From Blasia pusilla (lineage: Eukaryota; Marchantiophyta; Marchantiopsida; Blasiales): a DNA stretch of 64,000 bases. Positions 35,290-46,774 of this stretch are shown piece by piece (the first letter of the stretch is position 1; every line of letters begins with the position of its first letter). The stretch lies in NCBI GenBank assembly GCA_050084515.1, contig CM114273.1:20460001-20524000 (forward strand). Reading direction: 5' to 3'. The notes beneath the pieces are model-generated. The model worked only from the letters and a program-made list of their open reading frames with translations. It did not search any database and was not told the origin of the DNA. Position numbers and translations under genes: made by a program.

Positions 35290-36762
35290 ATCATCTCCCG
35301 GCGTACGTGCAAAACATCCCAAGAAGTCCAAGGGTGTCTCTCCCGGTCACCCCTAGTGATCGATCTCCTCGGGTCTTGCCCTTAACCATTGCCTCAACCG
35401 TCTCAATAGGCATGGGGCTCACCAATGCAACAACTATAATATGTTGCATCCGCAAACGACGCTGCTCAACTACTCTTGAGCTGAAAATCCATGTCAAGCA
35501 GTTCAGGTTCATCGCCTGACCCAAGATATGACATCGTGATGCTCAGAAAATAACGGTATTTCCGTCATTCATGTGGAAAATCCCATCGCTCGCTCTCGCT
35601 CTTGCTCATCGATAATGGGCTCAACCAACCGCTATGCCAGATCATCCCAAACCAAGCCACGTCCGGCCTCCTTGAATGCATAGGAAGCAAGAAAACATAC
35701 CAATGTAGGAAAGGTTGCTCGTGGCATGCCAATCTTATTCACCACATTCAACGGCGTTCAATCATCGTGCCTCATTGCCTGTGATTGACGACCTAGATCC
35801 AGAATAGAATCCACTAACAAATTGGAGGGGCGTTCCACCCTCGCATATGCTCTCCGCAAAACCTCATGTGGCACCAAGTTGGTCCACCAAAGACAAAGGC
35901 AATGTGCTCTTGAAGCTACACTCGCCGCATCCAACAACACTGCCGAGCCAATCCATGCACGCACCTAATGTGCACTCGTCACCACGCGGGACCTTGAAGC
36001 GACCAAAATTGGCATATTCTCCAGAATTTATGTTGGAGAACCATACTGATGCTCCTATAAGTGTCGCAAGATCTGCATCATCTCCCCAAGCAACATGGAC
36101 CGAGAGTCAACTAATCCACTACCCTGTCCAACACTCGACTGGCCCTTACACGGCCAGCCAGCAATGACCAAGTCTATGGTCCCTACCTGCTCCAAGTCCA
36201 ACACCCCAACAAAGAAATGTCCCTCAGTAGGGAACTCTAGTACCTATGGATGGCCGACGCATACAACAAGTCGGGAAATCAGAGGCGTAGCTGCTCGAGA
36301 TGGTGAAGTGAAGCGCGCCTTGCAACATCATGAACCTCCACGTACAAGTACTACTGCACGCACACTCCAGCATACTAAACAACAGCTAAACCAGTGTTGA
36401 TCCCTCCAAAGAGATCTAACACGCATACCCTCCTCTGGGATGCACCACACAATCGGAGTGGTATTAGTAGCACTCCTTGCTATCTCAGGTTCCTCTGACC
36501 CATCATGCTCTGGTGCAAACGTCTCGCTCCACGCGGTCTGCACATGCTTAGCGGTTAAGGGTCGAAGCTCCTTAGTTGAGCCCCAAAGCGACACCTCTCC
36601 TCCACGGAATGATGCGGCTACCATGACACTCCTCTCCATAGAAATGTCAAGAACGGGAGTGTCTTCTGCATAGACATGTCCCTCAATCAAATCACCAGGC
36701 CAAGTGATGGCACTACTCAATGCTGCTAAGGTTGCCATCTCTCCTGGCCGTCGCTCGATCAT
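35290..36762 (-). pseudogene. D4 C5 cytosine DNA methyltransferase domain
   Basis: Motifs appear in canonical order on the minus strand, in two frames. Motif I: VLDLFGGINTGLA (36422-36384), one frame off the preceding WCIPEEGMRV segment, followed by YLYVE for the AdoMet-ribose acid. Motif IV: IDLVIAGWPCKGQS with the catalytic Cys codon TGT at 36150-36148. Motif VI: ILENMP (about 36030-36010). Motif VIII: DAASVASRAHCLCLWWTNLV (35931-35872). C-terminal block: LGQAMNLNCLTWIFSS near 35524. The motifs run I-IV-VI-VIII, unlike plant DRM enzymes, whose order is permuted. FGGINTG resembles the FDGIATG of DNMT3. At least four stops or frameshifts disable it. Confidence 0.85.
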
Positions 36763-36843
36763 TCCACCGATGAATCGAACAAGTAATGAGCTAAGACGCC
36801 CATCAACTCACTGTGATCTTGGTCTATAGGCGGTTGACTCCTC

Positions 36844-37400
36844 CTAGTAATCAAGGGAAAACCCCATCGGGAACAATACTGCTCCACCAACCAACACGTC
36901 GTAGGACTCTCCATCGATTATTGTTGCCTTGGCTTGCACCACGGAATCATTTGTAGGATGTCTCGGGCGAATCCTCACCACAACCTCTTGTCGGGTGATA
37001 TACTGTGTGGTCCTCGTTCCACCCAAGGATGTGTGTATTTGGAATGGACAACGCTCCACATCGGCTCTCGTCAAGCCCAATCCTGTGAATGCCGCTTTCC
37101 CCAACATGAGGGGTTGCGCTCCTGAATCGAACAAGATGCGTTGTGGTCTAAAAACTCTACCTCATGGACTCACAAACTGGAAGATCTCTCCCCGGTTATC
37201 CAACAATACAACACTAGGAGTAGCCATGGCACGCTCTATCGCGAGTCTAACGGGCATCTCCGCCATCCTAACAGCCGCAGTCTGCCATGAATCTGACGTT
37301 GATGGCCCGACTATAGGCTCCAAGGGCAAGCTCATCACATTCTTTGCAATCACTTGTGAGTGTGACGTAGGAATACCAACTCCACATTCAGATAGCAAAG
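36844..37400 (-). pseudogene. D4 retropepsin (aspartic protease)
   Basis: The active-site triplet is DSGA in MFDSGAQPLMLGKAAFTGLG (D codon 37128-37126). The flanking strands TPSVVLLDNRGEIFQFV and YDVLVGGAVLFPMGFSLDYW are shared by copies D3 and D5. A frame change just before the active site (near 37140) splits it. Confidence 0.85.
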
Positions 37401-37403
37401 CGG

Positions 37404-39400
37404 CTAACAGGAAAAACCTTGGCGGGCGTACTTCCCAACCTCATAATATCGGAAGCCGAAAATAAAGAAGTGCGGTACACAACAGTGGCCGCCCCCAAAT
37501 ACGTGCTCAACACATGCTCCCCACTGAGAATCAACAATAGGAGTCATCGCACTCGCTTCTCCCATTGCCCTTCGTGCCTGCATACCAACAACATCACCAA
37601 CTCGCTGGGAACCCTGATCAGGACCCATCAATGGGATCATCATCGCCTCGGACAACGTGAAAGACTGAGGAAGCCAGGTTTGTTTCTTGGCTTCCCCTCG
37701 TTGTGGATCCAACTTTTCGGCTACTCCACGCATAACAATTTCGGAAGACTCCATCGGGGCAACCTTGCACATCCAACCAGGATCCTCCATATCTCTAGCT
37801 GCTCCAAAAGATGTCGATGCCACGGATCCGGCATGGGGCAACCTCAATGCTATAGCGGCAATCTGATGTTGTAGCTACTATATCGGAGCAGCCATCCCAC
37901 CCTCACGCCCAATGTCTCCCTTGACGCGTCTAGGTGGTGGGACTCTACCTCCTCCACGTGCAAGTCAACCACCCCCTTGGAAACCTCCAACTCCTCGTCC
38001 CCCAACGGGACCATGGGGTACACGACCTCTAGGCCCAAACGGATCGGAAACTTGCTCTGGTGCGCTTTCTGGCCCTCGGTCCGGACATTACTAAGGGTGT
38101 AAGCTAAAACACCTGACGCGTATGTGACCTTATCTCTGACAATAGTCACACTGATAATATCTTGGTGCAGCACCATCGCCTCCTCCATGTTGTGGCACGC
38201 GTCCATGACCCTCATGGGTGCAATCGCGCTTGTGATGGGCTCCAACACATGGCCAACAAATAATTTTAGGCCGCTGCTTCTAAGCCGCATATGAAGGTGT
38301 AGGTCTTTGCGGCACGGCATCCCAATATCCTCCCTGAGCTCGTCGTGCCACTGTCAACCTTGATCAAAATCCACGTTGCTGCACTGGTGATGCAGGCAAT
38401 TGTGATTGCTCTCGCCCAAAACCCATGGTGGCTAGGCTCTCCTGCGCCATGTTGCGCTCAATGTTCTCGACGATCCTAAAAACATCTCTCAACATAAGGG
38501 AGGTGTTCATAAGAAGCCCCCGTCCCACATCCGTGTCAACATCATTCGGTCCAGCATCGCGTACCATGATTAGATAGCCTAAGCCTCTGTTATCCCTTGA
38601 GTGACGTTAATCAACCAACATATGCGAGTGTAAGCCTCACGCAAACTCTCACCCGGTCGCCTCTAGAAGTCATCGATGCTCTGCAACTTCTCCGTCCGTA
38701 CCCCCTGGTAGCTCATCCGCAACTCAGCAAAGAACTCAACCACGGGGTTGAACCTAGGGCAAACCTGACTGGACGATGCAACTTCTTCAGTTCGAATGAT
38801 CCCTCCTAAAATATCATTGGTGGAAGAGGAAGTAGCCTCTCTTGACACCTCCTCCTCATCTAGGACTGGCTCCATCCATGACACATAGAGTGGGTCATAG
38901 TAGAGTCGCCATGCCTCGATCTCATGGGCATATCTGCGGGAGAACTCATGATAATCGTCCATGGATGCCCCTTCTAGGTGTTGGAACATTCCGTTCCATG
39001 TTGTAAACGGGTTGAACTCTCTGTAGTTCCTAGCCCGTTGTGAGTCACACCAACTCATGAACTCTGCAATAAAGTCGTGCAATTCTATCATGCCTGTAGC
39101 ACCAAAAACCTATGCGGTCCTCTACCCCGGTCGTCCATCTCATACGGCCAACTGGTAGGACCACTCAATGTGTGCAGCAAATCTCTAACACACTTCCTCT
39201 ACACTCTCCCTCTCGATTGAAGACGACATAGAAGGAGATCGAGATGGTCTCTCACGTGGAGACCCTTGAAACCTCGCACCACTCTGGCTGAAACCTCTAG
39301 AGCTACTCTCAGGTCCACCACCTCGCCTCTCAAAGGCCCAAAAGGATGCGGTGATGAACCCCTTGCCCCTCTCACGCGATCACTCTCAACCTTGGGAGTA
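37404..39400 (-). pseudogene. D4 gag region and gag-protease linker
   Basis: Gag core: IELHDFIAEFMSWCDSQRAR, NPFTTWNGMFQHLEG and DYHEFSRRYAHEIEAWRLYY (39091-38880), then FNPVVEFFAELRMSYQGVRT (38760-38690). DVFRIVENIERNMAQE is at 38480. These match the retrotransposon gag pattern (FF-x2-LR-x2-Y ... R-x-GE-x-L-x-EAY). A low-complexity linker of about 1 kb follows up to the protease. No CCHC zinc knuckle was found. Confidence 0.75.
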
Positions 39401-41059
39401 ATAACTCAATCGCTCAAACTAACATACACCACTCAATCTACACTCTTTGTCATTGAGACGTGTGTTGTGCGGCAACAAGCGGCGTGGTGCAAAAATTGGC
39501 TCCAGTCCTATCATCTCATCGACAGGACATACCCTCAACTCTAGACGTCCCACATAGGTCTTTGTCCCCTAAAACCCTACATCAACGATACTCTCAACAT
39601 CTGCACGAAACCCAATAACTACCCAATACTCGAAAATTCCCTAACACGTGTAGGGCAAAAGACTATAATGGATAACCTGACAACAATGTTGATATCGCTC
39701 CTCAGCAACTCCAAATATCAACCCCAACTTGGTCGTCAAGACAAACTCCTTCAAATCGCATGTCGTACTCCTCTAGTACTAACAATGCTCAAATATCCTC
39801 GATGTGCGGTGCCGGTCCAGCGGGACGGTGCGGCACTCGCAGCATGGAATGGCTACAAACAACACGACACTTGATAATGAGATGCGGCACTCAGTGGTAT
39901 ACCCTCCTCAATCTAAAGAACCACAATCTTCTCCAATGATGGTTGGCTTTTCGATCGAGACGGTACAGTACGGCCACGAGCGGCATGACGCGGCAATCAA
40001 CGATGCGTTGCGATTACGGGCGTCGCAGCACGGGACTCGATTGACGTCAAGCGGCTACCAATCACAACATAGCAAAGAAAAGAAACTAAGACCTTACTAA
40101 TCCAAAAATATTACATGTCATTGTTGAGCGGCGAGTACGAAAATTGCAATCTCTGTGGTCTATAGGTCCCATTGTCCTAATTTTGGCAGTAAACGAATGG
40201 CACAGGGCGGCCGTTGACGCCGTCGCATGGAGGCGAACGGACGTAAGTCCAACTGGGTGGATGGCCGGCTAGACGATCAAGGCACGTTGATGGCGTGGTG
40301 GCCCGGCGTCTAGACGTTCTAGGTATGTGGTCGGTCATGGTTAGCCGGAGTTGGGAAGATGGCTGCGGACCGTCGCTAGAGCCGGACGACAACAAGGAGG
40401 CGGTCGGCGGACCCAAACAGAAACAAGGGTGGCAGTGGGATGTGCGGCCAACTATTGTGGTTGCCATAGTCGGAGAAATCTTTGAACGAGGTGAGAGTTG
40501 GCAGCAGCGATGGAAGAAGCGGCAGTGACACAGCGAGCAGCAGCAGGACGACAAACAACTAAGTGGCGAGGCGGCAACTCAGACAGCATTAGTCGGTGCC
40601 GCGATCACAGACGCCACATCTGCTTCAAGTTGGGTCTGGCGGTCGGCTGCACCAACATGTGATTGCGGCAGACCACGATAGGAAGGCGGTCGCGGCAGGT
40701 ACTCAGTCGATAGCAGCAACTAGGGGTCGGCCGAAGGTAGGTGAGTCGACTTCGGACATACATCAGACCCAAACGCAAGGGTGGGGTTACAAGGCAGCGA
40801 GACTGCTTAGCATCGGCAGACCTTGACTAGGTAGGCGCGAGTATAGCGTCATAACCGTAGTCAGCAAGATCTACGACGGGTAAGCAAGAGTGAGAGTAAG
40901 GACGCGCCTTGATTCTGTGGCAGGTGGCCCAACAGCCCATTCCCCAGCGGCAGCAGAATCCGGTCGGCGGGTAACACGGTCACAGAGTGGTCAGCGCCAA
41001 ATGCGATAGCTTCGGAGGTTACGACCACCAACGGACGTCGTCGCCTTCCCCACTCCAAA

Positions 41060-42235
41060 ATTTATTTATTTATTTGTTCAATTTTCCTGGACTCAAAGGC
41101 ACTAACTTCACCATTAGTGGGTCAACTCTTTTGCAATAGAATTTTACTTCACGAGCAGCCAAGAAAATATGTGTCACTTGTCCTATCCCCTAAGATGAAA
41201 ACAAATTTTTATTTTTCTCTATCACTCAAGAAATTACTAAGGATTTTGCAAGTTCAGTCACACCTTGGAACGGTGGCTATGGCAGCCCAACAAAAATTGT
41301 CGCAACTTCACGCACAACTAATGAAATCAAGGGTTGTTTCTTTCAAAATGTGCACAAATTCTCGATATACAACAATGTTTAATTGGTTTTTCCATTCAAT
41401 CTTCCAGTAAAAATTGACTTGGATTTTCTTGCAGCCCTTTGTCTCTTTCTCCTACGAAAAATTGGCAACGCTTCCGCGCTGATTTCTCCCAACGAAAATG
41501 TAAAACCTGTGAAAACACAAATCAAAAAACTACATGGTGCTCTCAAGAGCATCAGCATGGGGCAACCCGCCCCCATACCTAGTCTTTATAAAAAATTGGG
41601 CAGCGCTTCCGCGTGCCATTCTTCCACACAAAAAATCGGCAATCGCAAAGCAAAACCAAAGTCGCCCTTGCTTCGGTGAGCACTCCCATGAGCCGTTGAA
41701 CGGGGAATATGATCCCCGACCTATAACAATAGCAAGTGACTAGCAAGATTTTCCATTGAAACTCTATCACTCTCTCATTCTCTCTTTGTAAATCAAGTAG
41801 ATCTCACATCACATCTCATACCACGCTCTCCATGGTGTGCACTCTCTCCCATGTCAAACCTAACCCACTCTCCTAATGAGAGGCTTGGGCTACACACACA
41901 AAGCAAGGAGGACCATAGCTCTGCCGCCTTAGGCCAAGAGGTTCAACAAAGAATGAATGAACTCTCAAGCTCTCTCTCTTGGAGATATACCCCCTTCCCT
42001 CTCCCAAGCTCTCTCCTCGGTAACCTATGCTCGCAGGTCACCTCCTTGGCTCTTGACCTGTTGTAGCGGGTCAAAGGACACTTCCCAAAGTAGAAAGAAA
42101 ACTATACGCTAAATGGAAACTTACCCGAAATAGTAAGTTTCTCTATATGGCTCTAAATGGGCCGAAACGAAAGGAAACCTGCTCTCTCAAGTTACCCGTG
42201 GCTTGAGCAGGTCATCTTCGATATCCTAAGGCTGT
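41060..42235 (-). repeat. 5' LTR of copy D4 (truncated at its outer end)
   Basis: It is the reverse complement of 46860-47960: shared blocks include CCTTGACCTGCTACAGC-type sequence, the region around 41950-42060, and the stretch at 41450-41680. The outermost 80 or so bases present in D5 are missing, cut off by the copia relic at about 42235. Confidence 0.75.
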
Positions 42236-42339
42236 CCTCTTGTATGTCTAAAGGCTTTTCAGGATCCTCAGTCACACCCCAATTTCTTAATGTATTCTCC
42301 ATTCTGCTTCTCTATTAGTACTTTGAATGTTTAGAACAC

Positions 42340-42482
42340 TGAGAATACCTCTTACTTGGCTTTCAGAAAGTATATCCATATATACCTAAAGAAGTCATCA
42401 ATAAATGAAACAAAGTACTGGAAACCACTAAGGCTATGTTGTGATGTTGTCCACACATCACTGTGAATCAACTCCAATATAT
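42340..42482 (-). pseudogene. Copia integrase core, first part
   Basis: The minus strand reads LELIHSDVWTTSQHSLSGFQ and YFVSFIDDFFRYIWIYFLK, the classic copia integrase segments with the first catalytic Asp (HSDVW) and second-strand FIDDF. It continues the zinc domain at 43500-43704 once the solo LTR is skipped. Confidence 0.85.
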
Positions 42483-42486
42483 TGGA

Positions 42487-43492
42487 TGTCGTGCGCCTAC
42501 TTTCCTTGAACGTTAATATTTACTATTGCGAAAGCGTGCATTCAGTAGAACACGCTCTCAACACTAATCTGCATCCAAACATCCACTCATGTTACTCCGG
42601 TCTGGATCAATAATCAATTCTAACTTGTCGAGTTCTCAACTCGGCCTCTCATCAAGGTCAACTTTCCTTATTTTATGATTTACAACACAAGCAAGTCTCA
42701 AAAGACTTGGGACAGACTTTCAAGTCGGTTGAGGAACCTTAAACAGCATTTCGTGCCTTGCGGTTCCAACAGTCCAATGGATATTCAATGAGTCCTTAAC
42801 CGCGAGTCACACAAAATGAATCTTGGGTTGGAATCCAAGAGTGGCTTACAAAATCCACTCCCTTGGATAAGGTTTCGGTTTCGAATTCCAACGCCAAAAC
42901 TCCCATTCCATCCCATGCCTTTGACACACCGTTTGGTGCTAAAAGACTCCTTGGAGAGACTTCCCCTTACTTTTAATTTTGGGGATCTCCTCCCTTCCCC
43001 TAACTTTGGAGAAAGACAGTCAGGCCCCTCAGATTGGACCTCAATTCGATTGCTCTCATAATTGTTTTCGGCCAAAATCTAAGCTTTGTACTTATGCGTT
43101 TGCTGAGATCTTTGGTGCATTGGAAGTATCTCAAGATAAGATTTTGAACGCGTGCTTATTTATCCCAAATGCATCTTGAAGCTAAAATTTATGGTGAGAA
43201 ACACAGTCCAATTTCCCAAACGCTAATCATGTTCCAAAATTAGTTCTCACCTCTATGGCCACTAACCTTCAAAGACTCAACTCATCTCAAGTCTTGGTTC
43301 GTTTTTGGTCTAGGTTTCTAGGTTACGACCACTAATGCATGAAATACAAAACTCTGTTACGCGTTTCATCTCTTGGACTTTTCCAAGAGACCTTTCCAAA
43401 ATCCTCTCCAAAGCGCAATCATCGTAGCGTGAGAGTTCTAATATTCCGCTTGGCGTCTATTTGGTGTTTGTTTGGTTATGAGGGTCACGCCA
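42487..43492 (+). repeat. Solo LTR, family C, with target duplication
   Basis: A 1006-bp LTR starting TGTCGTGCGCC and ending GGTCACGCCA, flanked on both sides by TTGGA (42482-42486 and 43493-43497). It lies inside copia integrase sequence that continues on either side. The orientation is given by analogy with the other copies; the internal region of this family is not in the window. Confidence 0.9.
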
Positions 43493-43499
43493 TTGGATG

Positions 43500-43704
43500 C
43501 TCTTGTACCTTGCTTTGGAAATTGAGATCTAACTTGTCTCCCAAATTGACAAGTAGGATATATCTCTAACATAGCAAGACGGGCTAAATTAGGAAGTCCT
43601 ATTACTAGATTAGATGATGAAAAACTTTGTAATCTTTGAAGATTCATATGTCCCATTCTCTTATGCCATACATTTAGATCTGTGACTTGTTGGTTAATGA
43701 CCAA
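43500..43704 (-). pseudogene. Copia integrase zinc-binding domain
   Basis: DLNVWHKRMGHMNLQRLQSF, then YPTCQFGRQVRSQFPKQGT: the HHCC domain of copia integrases (family form WHxRLGHxN ... CxxCxxGKxxRxPF). The first Cys of the pair appears replaced (IYPTC), a sign of decay. Confidence 0.85.
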
Positions 43705-43840
43705 ACATTGTTGTTTGAATATTTGACATAGAAATATCTAATTTGAACATTCTTCTAGATCTAATTCCTTTGACTATCGTAGTCTGGTCATCCATTGTTT
43801 CAATGAAATAACTATCTGTGTTAAACTTCGCTTGATAATC

Positions 43841-44290
43841 CTATTCTACTATTTGTCGTATAGAGATCAAGTTTCTTGCAATGTTAGGAACACAGAGAAG
43901 ATTTCCAAGAGCACAAAGATCATCTGATGTTATTGGAACTTTATCGGTATGCGTGATACGATGTGGAGTGTCGTCTCCTACGAGCATAATTGCAGGATTT
44001 TTCACCGCCTCAATACTACTGAACCATTTAGCTTGTGAGATCATGTGATTTGATGCACCAGAGTCACTATACCAATTTGTTGTCGAGTCTTTTTTTATCA
44101 TTGCTCCCATATGATGAATCATGACCAAGAGGTGCTCAATTTGTGAATGTTGTTCTTGGTACTGGCCGTGATGTTGTTGTTCCACATAGTTTTTTTGTTA
44201 TAAGGCTCATGTTCTCATATCTGACTTCTTCTTGAAACAAAACTTTGCATAGTGACCCTTTATCCCACAGTAATTGCAAGATCCAAGGAC
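43841..44290 (-). pseudogene. Copia protease and gag zinc knuckle
   Basis: A perfect CCHC knuckle, CNYCGIKGHYAKFC, is encoded at 44278-44237. The protease follows in another frame, with NWYSDSGASNHM (active-site DSGA) and GNLLCVPNIARNLISIRQIV at 44100-43845. A frame break lies between them, near 44190. Confidence 0.85.
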
Positions 44291-44689
44291 TCTCTAAAGC
44301 TGACCTCAATCCCTACGGTTTCCACCATCACCACCTTGTGATTGTGTTTTGTACTAATTCATGGTTGATTGTGTGATATTATATTGAGTGTCTCTTTCTC
44401 CATATGTTTGATATCCACTATGACCACGGAAGCTTCTACCACAACCCCTACCTCTGTTTGATCAATTACCTACAAATAGCGCATTCTCTTGTAGACTAGA
44501 CGAGCTACCGCTGCGTAGTAGGCGCATCTCCTCACTGATTAACAGTGAGACTAACTCTTAAAAGATTGGATATTTCTCTTTTAGAGAGATAGAGGTCTTA
44601 AAGGACTTATAATTTTTTGGAAGGTCTTAAAGAGTCAAAAAAATCATATCATCGTCTTCTACTGTCACTCCAATGCTATTCACCTTATC

Positions 44690-44932
44690 AAAAATATGTC
44701 TAATATTCAAAACATAGTCATTAATGCTCTACGATCCTTTCCTCACTTCGTTCAACTTCTCTTTCAATTGATATTTTTTGGCCTTTGTAGATGTCTGGAA
44801 CATCTTTTCCAATGCATCCCATGCCTCATTCCGAAAATCAACATCTTTGTGACCTATCATTGGCGAACTGATCGTTATTAAAATATAGTGGATTATTTGC
44901 CTTGCTCGTTTGTTCCAAGCGCGAACATTCAA
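44690..44932 (-). pseudogene. Copia gag fragment
   Basis: The frame reads MNVRAWNKRARQIIHYI and EAWDALEKMFQTSTKAKKYQ and LKEKLNEVRKGS, matching the copia gag pattern AW..W...D..A...I and A.E.W..L...Y. The region 44940-45460 continues the 5' side in poor condition. Confidence 0.75.
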
Positions 44933-45460
44933 CTCTATTGAGTCACCTTCTAGCTAGGCCTCATCGCCTATGACAAGCTCCCATAATTCTTGACCCATGA
45001 GAAATTTTTTCATACGAAACTTCTAGACATTCTAATCCTGCTTATCTAGCTTATTTCCTCTGATTGCTGCTTAGCAATACTCTATGAGGAACTATTTCAC
45101 TCACAAAAATATAATTTCATGCTCTCCACTGCTCTAATTGAAGCATAGACCACTCCTAAATAGAAATGGGCGTGAAATTTTCCAAAATTGATCAACTGTA
45201 TGAAAGAACTAGTCCAAATTGGCTTGTAGAGAGCAACTTGCACAACTTTTCTTCACTAATTTCACTTTCCTATACTGAAATTACTAATGCATGAGCTTAG
45301 AATGTTAGAATCAAGCGATACTTGTGCTTACTTACTCACAAAGATTAAGCTTCCCTACTTCGTGTGAGTACTAAATGTAGCAATTCAGGTGTCTGATGAG
45401 CTTGACTGTGACTCAGCCTTTAATATTGACTAGTATTGGTTATGCACTATGGCTTTAACG

Positions 45461-46488
45461 TGTAGTGCGCCTACTCTCCTTGAATATTAATCTTTGTTGT
45501 TGCGGAAGCTTATGTTCAGTAGGTCACGCTCTCAACGTTGATCTGCATTCAAACACACACTCTGGTTAGTTAGTTTTGGATCAATCAGTGGGCTTATCTT
45601 GCGAGTTCTTATCTCGATCTTTCATCAAGCTTAACCTTCCTAGATTCGTGGTTTACAACACACGCAAGTCTCGAAAGACATAGGACAGGCTTTTGGTCGG
45701 TTGAGGTACTTCAAACGGCGTTTCGTGCCTTGCGGTTCCAACAGTCCAATGGATATTCAATGAATCCCTAATTGCGAGTCACACAAAATGAATCTTGGGT
45801 TGGAATCCAAGTGTGGCTTACAAAATCCATTCCCTTTGATTAGGTTTTGGTTTCAAATTCCAACGCCAAACTCCCATTCCATCCCGTGCCTTTGACACAC
45901 CGTTTGGTGCTCAAAGTGGGGTTCGTGTTCCAAGACTCCTTGGAGAGACTTCCCCTTACTTGTACTTTTGGGGATCCCCGCCCTTCCCCTAACTTTGGAG
46001 AAAGAAAGTCGGACCCTTCAGATTGGACCTCAATCCGATTGCTCTCATAGTTGTTTTCGGCCAAAATCTCAGCTTTGTACTTATGCGTTTGCTGAGATCT
46101 TTGGTGCATTGGAAGTATCTCGAGAAAAGATTTTGAACGCATGCTTCTTTGTCCCAAATGCATCTTGAAGCTAAACTTTATGGTGAGAAACACAGTCCAA
46201 TTTCCCAAATGCTAATCATGTTCCTAAACTACTTCTCATCTCTTTGGCCACTAACCTTCCAAGACTCAACTCATCTCAAGTCTTGGTTCGTTTTTGGTCT
46301 AGGTTTCTAGGTCGCGACCGCTAATGCATGAAACACACAACTCTGTTACGCGTTTCATCTCTTGGACTTTTTCAAGAGACCTTCCAAAAGCCTTTCCAAA
46401 GCGCGATCATCGCAACGTGAGTGCACCTGAGTTCTGATGTTTCGCTTGGCGCCTATTTGGTGTTCGTTTGGTTATGAGGGTTGCGACA
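45461..46488 (+). repeat. Solo LTR, family C, second copy
   Basis: A 1028-bp LTR starting TGTAGTGCGCC and ending GGGTTGCGACA, close in sequence to 42487-43492. CTTTAA follows it directly (46489-46494), and CTTTAA also stands two bases before its start (45453-45458), a probable target duplication with a small edge change. Confidence 0.8.
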
Positions 46489-46774
46489 CTTTAAGTCTTA
46501 CTTAGCCTCATAAATAGCTACTCCATATTTTGATGATGTGTCTCACCAAAGTTGATTTTGGTATATATGGGATTATATGCACTTGGGAATATCGTTGCAA
46601 TCTTGATAGAAATAGGACTATAGCAACATCTATACAATATCAAAGGATTTCTTATAATATTTCGGCACTCCCCATAGATTTTTTTCTCGCAAGTGATGTG
46701 AGTGGAAACATATTCGTTGAAGGCTCTACACAATTTGAATAATCTTTCATGGCTCATGCACCCTCTCACAACTT

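Larger units (their letters stand above)
32350..42235 (-). mobile_element. Family D gypsy, copy D4 (lacks integrase end and PHD finger)
   Basis: Reading the minus strand from right to left: LTR (about 42235-41060), GC-rich leader (41050-39550), gag, protease, methyltransferase, reverse transcriptase with a 0.47-kb insertion, RNase H, integrase up to the third catalytic acid (DGLAEGVVQ). At about 32350 it is cut off by a family C LTR. All domains match D5 closely in order and sequence. Frame breaks are numerous, but D4 keeps several catalytic residues that D5 has lost (Pro-Cys of the methyltransferase, YIDD of the polymerase). Confidence 0.85.
42240..46770 (-). mobile_element. Ty1/copia relic, minus strand, with two LTR insertions
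   Basis: From right to left on the minus strand: gag piece (44932-44690), a zinc knuckle, protease, integrase zinc domain and start of the integrase core. Reverse transcriptase and RNase H are missing: at 42240 the relic abuts the D4 LTR. The gag-protease-integrase order identifies copia. Two family C solo LTRs split it, at 42487-43492 and 45461-46488. The segment 46489-46770 may be its 5' leader but was not recognised. Confidence 0.8.

Noticed and set aside
40177-41058. Frames in the GC-rich leader of D4
   Set aside because: The corresponding leader of D5 does not keep these frames; composition effect.
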